Under the pieces are notes generated by a model, which was not told the origin of the DNA, made no database searches, and saw nothing but the letters and a program-made list of their open reading frames with translations. This document shows positions 1-5,195 of a stretch of 5,195 nucleotides of DNA, one piece after another; position 1 is the first letter of the stretch; the number at the start of each line of letters is the position of its first letter. The position numbers were made by a program, and so were the translations under genes. The DNA is from Candidatus Omnitrophota bacterium (GTDB taxonomy: Bacteria; Omnitrophota; Gorgyraeia; B26-G9), in the NCBI GenBank assembly GCA_028718845.1, contig JAQULA010000139.1, positions 1 to 5,195 on the forward strand. Direction: 5' to 3'.

Positions 1-487
1 CGAGGGAACGAATAAGGAGCTGGTGTGGCGGGGGATTACCGCGGATTTGATCCCGGAAAAGTTTGTGATGGAAGGCCTGATCCGGGAATTCCGGGATATC
101 GATATTAAAGGAAAGCGGATTTTTGTCCCGCATTCCCGGCAAGGACGTCCGGTTTTGTGTGAAGCCCTGGCCCGCCGGGGGGCGGTGGTGGATGAGTTAT
201 TTCTCTACCATGTCGAGCCGCCGCGCGAGGCGAATCGCGGAGATTTGCTCGCGCTGATCGAACGGGAACGCTTCGACGCGATCGCGTTCACCAGTTCCAG
301 TTGTGTGCATCAGTTTATGCAATTTGCCGGAAAAGCGAAGAAACTTTTACAACAACAAACTTTTGTCGTTATCGGCCCGATCACCGAAAAAACGCTGCGG
401 AGATACGGCTACACGGCGGCCGCCGCGGCCGCGGTGTTTACCATGGACGGTCTGGTACAAGCGATAAAAAAAATCAGAAAAGGATGA
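1..487 (+). CDS. hemD: Uroporphyrinogen-III synthase, C-terminal part (5' end outside window)
   Basis: Cytoplasmic enzyme that closes hydroxymethylbilane, with inversion of ring D, to give uroporphyrinogen III, the common precursor of siroheme, haem and cobalamin. The open frame runs from base 2 through the window edge without a start of its own. A GTG at 23 lies in mid-domain (context KELVWRGITADLIPEKF) and is not a credible start. About 161 residues remain, against roughly 250 for the family. What is present is the end of the first lobe, the linker (FVMEGLIREF), the second-lobe opening strand (DIKGKRIFVPHSRQGRPVL), the Y-H-V-E-P strand, the hallmark AIAFTSSSCVHQF (family form FTSPSAV..F), the VIGPITEKTLRRYGY segment and the MDGLVQAIKKI C-terminal helix. 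The fold family is recognised by these motifs, since HemD is poorly conserved overall. A six-alanine run near the end is unusual. The stop codon is 4 bases before the next gene's ATG, which implies co-transcription with a haem-pathway enzyme. Confidence 0.9.
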   Translation, partial: EGTNKELVWRGITADLIPEKFVMEGLIREFRDIDIKGKRIFVPHSRQGRPVLCEALARRGAVVDELFLYHVEPPREANRGDLLALIERERFDAIAFTSSSCVHQFMQFAGKAKKLLQQQTFVVIGPITEKTLRRYGYTAAAAAAVFTMDGLVQAIKKIRKG

Positions 488-491
488 GATC

Positions 492-1661
492 ATGATTAAT
501 CTTACCAAATTGTTAGGCGGTACTCCCACGGTTTCTCAAATGTTAAAGGCGGTAAGCAAGAAGAAAAAATCGCCGTTATTCCGGGCCTGCAATGCTTCCA
601 GCCCGCTGGTGGTGTTCAATATTACCCAGCGCTGTAATCTCAATTGCCGGCATTGTTATCTGGAATCGAAGAACAAAAATTACCGCGGCGAGCTGTCCCT
701 GCCGCAGCTGAAGCGGACGATCGATTCGTTCGCGCAGATCGATATCCCGGTGCTTTTATTTTCCGGCGGAGAACCGCTGATGCACAAGGACATTTTTGAA
801 CTTATCGGTTATGCCAAGGCCAAAGGCATCCGGGTCGGGTTATCGACCAACGGGACCTTGATCACTAAGGATATCGCCAAAAAATTGAAAGCCTGCGAAA
901 CCGATTATATCGGGGTTAGTATCGACGGAGCCAAGAAGCTGCATGATTATTTCCGCAATTTGCCCGGGGCATACAACCGGGCGCTGCAGGGGATCCGCAA
1001 TTCTCAGGAAGCCGGGCTGAAAACCGGAGTCCGGTTTACGATCAACCAGATCAACGCGCCGGACCTGCCGAAAGTACTGGATATGTGCATTGAGGAACAG
1101 ATCCCGCGTTTCTGCATGTATCATTTGGTTTATTCCGGACGGGGAGCTTCTTTGGCAAAGCAGGATATCGATAATGCCGCGCGTCGGCAGGTCATCGATT
1201 TCCTGATCAAGCGAGCGCTGGAGTATAACCGGAAAAAATACAATTTCGAGATTTTGACCGTGGACAATCATGCCGACGGCATCTATATTTACAATTATCT
1301 TAAAAAGAAGAACCCGGCCGCGGCCAAGGCCGTGCTGAAACTGCTTAAATTCCACGGCGGCTGTTCCGCGGGCTCCAAGATCGTCGATGTCTCGCCCAAA
1401 GGCGAGGTGTATGCCTGTCAGTTTTGGCAGCAGCAGGGCCTGGGCAATATCCGGGAGCGCGATTTTAACGATATCTGGCTGGATAAGGATGATCCGGAAT
1501 TATGCCGCCTGCGGTCCAAAGCCGAGCATTTAAAAGGAAAATGCGGCCGCTGCCGTTATAAGTCGTATTGCGGCGGGTGCCGGATCCGGGCGTCGGTTAT
1601 AAATGGCGATTTCTGGCAGGAAGATCCCTGCTGTTATCTTACCGATGCGGAAATAAAGTAA
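492..1661 (+). CDS. ahbC: Radical SAM/SPASM haem-biosynthesis enzyme, AhbC/NirJ family (probable 12,18-didecarboxysiroheme deacetylase)
   Basis: Probable enzyme of the siroheme-dependent haem route. AhbC removes acetate side chains from 12,18-didecarboxysiroheme to give Fe-coproporphyrin III, and its relative NirJ acts on the same substrate for haem d1. The 389-residue length is typical. The radical SAM cluster is C48-x3-C52-x2-C55 (TQRCNLNCRHCY), followed by SGGEP at 91-95, the STNGTLI strand and GVSIDG. Family-specific signs are FCMYHLVYSGRG at 207-218, the LTVDNHADG segment and the C-terminal end CYLTDAEI, which I recognise from NirJ/AhbC proteins. The C-terminal SPASM region has C291-x12-G-x4-C309, then C351, C354, C360, C363 and C380/C381, a fuller cysteine set than NirJ, which has Asn at some of these places. 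The start is supported by AGGA at 481-484, 7 bases before the ATG. Upstream hemD supports the haem role. The AhbC label rather than NirJ or AhbD is inference: no nir or other ahb gene is in view. Confidence 0.72.
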   Translation: MINLTKLLGGTPTVSQMLKAVSKKKKSPLFRACNASSPLVVFNITQRCNLNCRHCYLESKNKNYRGELSLPQLKRTIDSFAQIDIPVLLFSGGEPLMHKDIFELIGYAKAKGIRVGLSTNGTLITKDIAKKLKACETDYIGVSIDGAKKLHDYFRNLPGAYNRALQGIRNSQEAGLKTGVRFTINQINAPDLPKVLDMCIEEQIPRFCMYHLVYSGRGASLAKQDIDNAARRQVIDFLIKRALEYNRKKYNFEILTVDNHADGIYIYNYLKKKNPAAAKAVLKLLKFHGGCSAGSKIVDVSPKGEVYACQFWQQQGLGNIRERDFNDIWLDKDDPELCRLRSKAEHLKGKCGRCRYKSYCGGCRIRASVINGDFWQEDPCCYLTDAEIK

Positions 1662-1670
1662 TCGCAGAGC

Positions 1671-1676
1671 AGGAGG
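1671..1676 (+). promoter_or_regulatory. Strong Shine-Dalgarno site deciding the start of the RCK gene
   Basis: A perfect AGGAGG lies 5 bases before the ATG at 1682, in the 20-base gap after the radical SAM stop codon. It fixes the start at 1682 and argues against the upstream in-frame ATG at 1568, which lies inside the preceding gene. The RCK nucleotide-binding fold also begins directly at this ATG. Confidence 0.85.
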
Positions 1677-1681
1677 ACCAT

Positions 1682-2371
1682 ATGCGTCAGGTTGCAGTGC
1701 TGGGATTGGGCAGTTTTGGATCGACGGTAGCGCGCACATTGACCGACCAGGGAGTGGAAGTGCTGGCCATCGATTCCGACAAGGAAAAAGTGGAAGATAT
1801 CAAGGACTATGTCGCGGTCGCCGTTGCGCTTGATTCTACGGATGAAAAGGCGCTGCGTTCCATCGGTATCGAACAGGTTGACGCGGCGATCGTCTGTATC
1901 GGACAGAACGTGGAATCAAATCTTCTGACCACGACTTTGCTGAAGAAAATGGGCATAAAAAACATTTACAGCCGTTCGGTTAACCCCCTGCAGGAAGAAA
2001 TCCTGCGGGTGTTGGAAATCACGAAAATCCTGAATCTCGAAAAAGAAATGGGGGAGTCGGTCGGAAAAAGTTTAACCAGTCCCAATCTGCAGGTATGTAT
2101 GAAACTTTCCAGCGGGCATATTATGGCCGAGATCCGGATTCCCAAGGAGTTTTCCGGAAAGATGCTCAAAGAGTTGAACTTGCGCAAGCGTTATGACGTA
2201 AACGTAGTGGCGATTAAAAAACTGGTTGCGGCTATCGATGAACGCGGGCAGCGTATTTTGAAGGAGGAGATCAACGATTTACCGCAGGCGGAGGATGTTT
2301 TGGACGAGAGTGATGCGCTTATTCTGGTCGGGAAACAGGAAAGCATTAATACCCTTTCCAAACATGGGTGA
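1682..2371 (+). CDS. KtrA/TrkA-type RCK protein (K+ transport regulatory subunit), divergent
   Basis: Probable cytoplasmic gating subunit of a Ktr/Trk potassium transporter, a ring-forming protein that binds adenine nucleotides. It has 229 residues, close to B. subtilis KtrA. The N-terminal RCK_N Rossmann domain (about 1-118) has GLGSFG at 8-13, the acidic residue D31 closing strand 2, STDE at 52-55 and VCIGQN at 71-76. The C-terminal RCK_C domain (about 135-229) contains LRKRYDVNVVAIKK and ends with the typical DALILVGK strand. E120, matching the cation-linked Glu of the KtrA P-E-x-D-M-G motif, is kept (LEKEMG). Three differences from KtrA stand out: Ser11 replaces the Arg of GLGRFG, EIT replaces the usual GAD, and Leu replaces the Pro before E120. 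R168 and N174 match in position the residues reported to bind c-di-AMP in S. aureus KtrA. No KtrB/TrkH gene is adjacent, so the partner is unknown. The stop codon overlaps the ribosome site of the next gene. Confidence 0.85.
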   Translation: MRQVAVLGLGSFGSTVARTLTDQGVEVLAIDSDKEKVEDIKDYVAVAVALDSTDEKALRSIGIEQVDAAIVCIGQNVESNLLTTTLLKKMGIKNIYSRSVNPLQEEILRVLEITKILNLEKEMGESVGKSLTSPNLQVCMKLSSGHIMAEIRIPKEFSGKMLKELNLRKRYDVNVVAIKKLVAAIDERGQRILKEEINDLPQAEDVLDESDALILVGKQESINTLSKHG

Positions 2372-2380
2372 GGAAAATGT

Positions 2381-3055
2381 ATGAAACGAAAGCTTGATGT
2401 GCTCTTCGCTGTATTGATAGTGATTTTTATCCTATTCGTCGTTTTGGCGAATAACGATGTGTCCTTTGTTTACCGGGACGCGTTTGTGATCCTGGCGGGA
2501 ACGGGAATGGTCATTACCCTGTTTATTTTAAACCGGCTTACCATGTTCCGCAAAAAATTTCAACTGGCACTGCGCCATATCCTGGAAAATAATTTCCAGA
2601 CCGGGATCTCAATGCCGGGTAAGGATGAAATGTCTTTTTTAGCCGGGCGCTTTAATGCCGTTATCGACCGCATTAACAGTTTTGACCGGCTGCGGGAAGA
2701 CCGGGTCGACACGGTTAACAAACTGCTGACCACTCTGAACCGGACTATGCGGGACGGGGTCATGATTTTCGACCTGTCTTCGGGCCGGATCAAGATCAAT
2801 AAAGCCGCGCAAGATATCTTTGCCATCAATCAGGACGATTTAAGCATTGATTCCGTGGTACGCCTGGAATCTAACGGCCAGTTCAACGCTTTGTATCAGG
2901 ATATTATGAGCCGGAGGTCAAACACTATTGCCGCCGATGTGGAGTTATTCCTGCCGATTTTGCGTGCGAAAGCCGCCATAAACCTCAAAATGTTTGCGAT
3001 AAAAGACAAGGATGAGCATTTGAATTCGGTCCTTTGTGTTTTTAATAAGGCATAA
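2381..3055 (+). CDS. Two-helix membrane protein with HAMP-like linker and PAS domain, no output domain
   Basis: Sensor-like inner-membrane protein of 224 residues whose signal and partner I cannot name. Two hydrophobic helices at about 5-23 and 34-50 are separated by only some ten residues, so there is no room for a periplasmic sensing domain. A HAMP-like segment follows (about 50-100), recognisable by KDEMSFLAGRFNAVIDRI at 81-98 with the D-E and F-N pairs. After a short charged helix (RLREDRVDTVNKLLTTLNR) comes a PAS-like fold from about 115 (GVMIFDLSSGRIKINKAAQDIF) to the end (LNSVLCVFNKA). Proteins of this layout usually go on into a histidine kinase or another catalytic domain. Here the frame stops at the last PAS strand, and the next 52 bases hold no kinase remnant. 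The start is supported by AGGA at 2371-2374, 6 bases before the ATG, overlapping the RCK stop codon, so the two are probably translationally coupled. Domain calls are by motif reading. It could instead be a scaffold or a PAS dimerisation partner. Confidence 0.75.
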   Translation: MKRKLDVLFAVLIVIFILFVVLANNDVSFVYRDAFVILAGTGMVITLFILNRLTMFRKKFQLALRHILENNFQTGISMPGKDEMSFLAGRFNAVIDRINSFDRLREDRVDTVNKLLTTLNRTMRDGVMIFDLSSGRIKINKAAQDIFAINQDDLSIDSVVRLESNGQFNALYQDIMSRRSNTIAADVELFLPILRAKAAINLKMFAIKDKDEHLNSVLCVFNKA

Positions 3056-3066
3056 TACGCGCTTAC

Positions 3067-3089
3067 TGTCCGATTATTTTTGTCGGATA
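3067..3089 (+). other. Weak inverted repeat in the 52-base gap before the TPR-SpoIID gene
   Basis: TCCGA at 3069-3073 pairs with TCGGA at 3083-3087 around a 9-base T-rich loop. One G-T and one T-A pair extend the stem to seven. There is no T-run after the second arm, so it does not look like an intrinsic terminator. It sits just upstream of the AGGAGA ribosome site and could shape translation or be an operator, but a stem this short may be chance. Confidence 0.25.
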
Positions 3090-3094
3090 CACTC

Positions 3095-3100
3095 AGGAGA
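3095..3100 (+). promoter_or_regulatory. Ribosome binding site deciding a GTG start
   Basis: AGGAGA lies 7 bases before the GTG at 3108. This supports GTG over the in-frame ATG at 3036, which lies inside the preceding gene and would add 24 residues of non-signal-like sequence ahead of the hydrophobic export segment. Confidence 0.75.
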
Positions 3101-3107
3101 GACGAAG

Positions 3108-5174
3108 GTGGGTAGGATTTTGTTTGACCGCAGGCGGATGTTGATCTGGGGGGCGGCCGGTTTACTGGTTTTTTTGCCGCTGGTTACGCTTTATGCGGCG
3201 GCGGATTCATACCGCAGCAGCTGCGACCGGGGACGCGTTTTATTTAATCAGGGACGGTATAAAGAGGCGCTGGCCGCGTATGCGCAGGCGGAGTCGTTTA
3301 TGCCTTCTTCCAAAGAAGCCATTCTCAATCAAGCCATGATCCTTAAAAATATGCGGGACTATACCCGGGCCGGTGCGGTCTATCGTAAATTATTGCGGAT
3401 CGAACCGGATAAAATCATCTATCTCAATATGGGTGAGGTGCTTTTTTTACAGGGGCAGACCGAAGAAGCGATCGCGGCATTGCAGCAGGCGATTGTCCTG
3501 GGGCAAAAAGGTCCGATGGTCTATTTTTGGCTGGGGCGGTGTTTTGAATCCGTCCGTGATTGGGAAAACGCGATACAGTCCTATGCAAAGGCGGTGGAAC
3601 AGGAATCTTCCTGTGCCGCGGCGCATCATGCCCTGGGACAGTTATACAGCCGCAAGCAACAATGGACGCAGGCCCAGAAAGAATATGAAACGACCAGAGA
3701 ACTTGACCCCAGTATAACCGGAATTTATTCGGAATTGGCGCAGGTTTATTTAAATCAAAAATTATATGAGCGGTCTTTGGAGGCATACCGCAAAGTTCAA
3801 GCGGTGGACCCGGATGACCGGCAGGCCCAGGTAACCATCGACCGTATCTATGCGCTTGCCGGGGAATCGTTAAAACAGGCTCAGTCCCAGCGTGAGACCC
3901 AGCGTTTGGCCGAGAATATGGCGCAGGAAGTTGTTCCCGCGAAGGTTCCCGGCGCGCCGTTGGTTCGCGTACACATCGGGGATGTCCGGCGGCTGCGTTT
4001 TAAATGTTCGGAAGAATGGTTCGTCCGCGAACAGGGAACGGATGCGATTTTATTCCGGGGTGAAAAAAACCGGTTGTATGCCGTAGACCGGGACAGGCAG
4101 GAAATCAGCATTACTTCCGATGGGCAGCGGTGTCTGCGGTTAAGCCGGCCGGTTTCTATCGCGCATTTATCCCCGGCTGCGACTTTTTTGATTTTCGACG
4201 TCGAAGCCGGCATCGGGCAGTACTGGGCCAGCAAGACCGACCGGATCTATCGCGGGGCAATAAATATCAGTAACGGTGACGGCGAGACATTGCGGATTAT
4301 TAATGTGGTAAACCTGGAAGAATATTTATACGGAGTTCTTCCGAGTGAGATGCCGCCGGAATGGCCGGCCGAGGCATTGAAAGCGCAGGCGGTAGCTGCC
4401 CGCAGCGAGGCCGATGTTAAATTGGGGCGGCACGGTAAAGAGGGCTATGATTTCTGTTCCGGGGTCCATTGCCAGGCTTACAGCGGCGCGCGGGTGGAAA
4501 CGAAGGCGACGAACGCGGCAGTCGATAGTACCTGCGGAGAAGTGGCGGTCTATAACGGGAAACCGATCGATGCGGTCTACAGCAACAGCTGCGGCGGGCA
4601 TACCCAGGATAATATTTACGGAGACCGTTCGCTGATCCCTTATTTACGTGCGCGCGTGGACGCGCCCTCCGGCACCGGTTTTGTTTTTCCGTTGTCTCCG
4701 CTGGAGCTGGACGATTGGTTGTGGACGCAGAATATCCCGGTTTTTTGCAATAACGACGCGTTTTCCCGGCGGAGCAATTTTCGCTGGATGCGCGTGTATT
4801 CAAAAGAAAAACTTCAGGAGCTGATCAACAAAAAGATGGATATCGGAGCGCTTATTTCGGTGGATATCGCCGAACGAAACCTATCCGGACATATCCAAAA
4901 CATTTGTATTACCGGCAGCAAAGGAGTATTTACAGTAGAAAAAGAACTGACTATCCGGCAGTTATTCGGAGATCTGCGCAGCGGTATGTTTAATATCGAT
5001 GTGGCGGTGGACAAAAAAGGAAATGCCCGGGAATTTTTATTTTACGGCGGAGGCTGGGGGCATGGGGTCGGGATGTGTCAGGTCGGAGCGGCGACCATGG
5101 CGCAGGGCGGGTATACCTATGACCGGATCATCCAGTTTTATTATACGGATACGCAGATAAAAAAGATGTATTAA
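3108..5174 (+). CDS. Secreted/anchored TPR-SpoIID protein (SpoIID/LytB peptidoglycan lytic transglycosylase)
   Basis: Probable cell-wall enzyme acting outside the cytoplasmic membrane. SpoIID proteins cleave glycan strands, preferring strands stripped of stem peptides. It has 688 residues from the GTG. The basic N-terminus (GRILFDRRR) and hydrophobic stretch at 11-32 form a signal peptide or anchor. Six TPR-like repeats follow at roughly 35-68, 69-102, 103-136, 137-168, 169-202 and 203-236 (for example GRYKEALAAYAQAE at 49-62), then a Gln/Glu-rich linker to about 285. The SpoIID region starts near VRVHIGDV. Its core is NLEEYLYGVLPSEMPPEWP followed by EALKAQAVAAR, with E414 at the position of the catalytic Glu. 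H442, C450, H454 and C455 (F-C-S-G-V-H-C-Q) resemble the zinc-binding set described for clostridial SpoIID. SNSCGGHT and the C-terminal GGGWGHGVGMCQVGA (H652) complete the family pattern, so the enzyme looks intact. B. subtilis SpoIID is about half this length and lacks TPRs. The TPRs probably recruit envelope partners. Confidence 0.9.
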   Translation: MGRILFDRRRMLIWGAAGLLVFLPLVTLYAAADSYRSSCDRGRVLFNQGRYKEALAAYAQAESFMPSSKEAILNQAMILKNMRDYTRAGAVYRKLLRIEPDKIIYLNMGEVLFLQGQTEEAIAALQQAIVLGQKGPMVYFWLGRCFESVRDWENAIQSYAKAVEQESSCAAAHHALGQLYSRKQQWTQAQKEYETTRELDPSITGIYSELAQVYLNQKLYERSLEAYRKVQAVDPDDRQAQVTIDRIYALAGESLKQAQSQRETQRLAENMAQEVVPAKVPGAPLVRVHIGDVRRLRFKCSEEWFVREQGTDAILFRGEKNRLYAVDRDRQEISITSDGQRCLRLSRPVSIAHLSPAATFLIFDVEAGIGQYWASKTDRIYRGAINISNGDGETLRIINVVNLEEYLYGVLPSEMPPEWPAEALKAQAVAARSEADVKLGRHGKEGYDFCSGVHCQAYSGARVETKATNAAVDSTCGEVAVYNGKPIDAVYSNSCGGHTQDNIYGDRSLIPYLRARVDAPSGTGFVFPLSPLELDDWLWTQNIPVFCNNDAFSRRSNFRWMRVYSKEKLQELINKKMDIGALISVDIAERNLSGHIQNICITGSKGVFTVEKELTIRQLFGDLRSGMFNIDVAVDKKGNAREFLFYGGGWGHGVGMCQVGAATMAQGGYTYDRIIQFYYTDTQIKKMY

Positions 5175-5195
5175 CCGCAACGCTAAGTAAAAAGT

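Noticed and set aside
840..1355. A 171-codon antisense open frame within the radical SAM gene, and other antisense frames over hemD, RCK and SpoIID
   Set aside because: They are opposite well-supported conserved genes, have no recognisable domains and no convincing ribosome sites; they are by-products of codon composition.
492..1661. Assignment as NirJ of a denitrification (haem d1) operon
   Set aside because: No nirS, nirE, nirD/L/G/H or nirF neighbour is visible, and the full SPASM cysteine set differs from NirJ; the hemD link fits the alternative haem pathway better.
1568..1681. An upstream in-frame ATG that would extend the RCK protein by 38 residues
   Set aside because: The extension overlaps the SPASM cysteine codons of the preceding gene, and the perfect AGGAGG at 1671-1676 plus the immediate start of the Rossmann strand place the start at 1682.
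2720..3055. The PAS domain as a haem sensor tied to the haem genes
   Set aside because: The domain has only one histidine, near its C-terminal end, and no recognisable haem-PAS motif; adjacency alone is not enough.
3036..3107. An in-frame ATG giving the SpoIID protein 24 extra N-terminal residues
   Set aside because: It lies inside the HAMP-PAS gene, lacks a good ribosome site and spoils an otherwise normal signal sequence; GTG at 3108 has AGGAGA at the right distance.
3056..3107. A frameshifted histidine-kinase remnant after the PAS domain
   Set aside because: Only 52 bases separate the stop codon from the next gene, with no H-box or kinase-like motif in any frame there.
5175..5195. A terminator after the SpoIID gene
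   Set aside because: Only 21 bases remain before the window edge and they contain no inverted repeat or T-run.

Overview
This 5.2 kb window is one uninterrupted run of five genes, all on the + strand, with gaps of 4, 20, 9 and 52 bases. It therefore looks like a single operon or two back-to-back transcription units. No RNA gene, mobile element, CRISPR array or convincing terminator or promoter is visible. No stretch longer than about 50 bases is free of genes.

Layout. (1) 1-487: the 3' part of hemD (uroporphyrinogen-III synthase), cut by the left window edge. (2) 492-1661: a radical SAM/SPASM enzyme of the AhbC/NirJ haem-biosynthesis family, most likely the AhbC step of the siroheme-dependent alternative haem pathway. 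(3) 1682-2371: a KtrA/TrkA-type RCK protein, a nucleotide-binding regulator of K+ transport, with no transporter gene beside it. (4) 2381-3055: a small two-helix membrane protein with a HAMP-like linker and a PAS domain but no output domain. (5) 3108-5174: a secreted or membrane-anchored protein with six TPR-like repeats fused to a SpoIID/LytB peptidoglycan lytic transglycosylase domain.

The first two genes form a tetrapyrrole block. HemD makes uroporphyrinogen III, the precursor of siroheme, and the radical SAM enzyme would act later on decarboxylated siroheme. The last three genes look like an envelope or osmotic block: K+ homeostasis, a membrane sensor-like protein and a wall-cleaving enzyme. 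That functional grouping is inferred from gene order only.

Organism. Base composition is moderate, close to half G+C by eye. The siroheme-type haem enzyme points to a bacterium with anaerobic metabolism. A TPR-SpoIID fusion is not the usual form in endospore-forming Firmicutes, where SpoIID is a shorter sporulation protein. The combination would suit an uncultured Gram-negative-type anaerobe, for example Omnitrophota or a related lineage, but this is a low-confidence impression rather than a demonstrated placement.

No wholly new system is evident. The most interesting points are the full SPASM cysteine set in an AhbC/NirJ-type enzyme, the divergent orphan RCK protein, the output-less HAMP-PAS protein, and the TPR-SpoIID fusion next to them.
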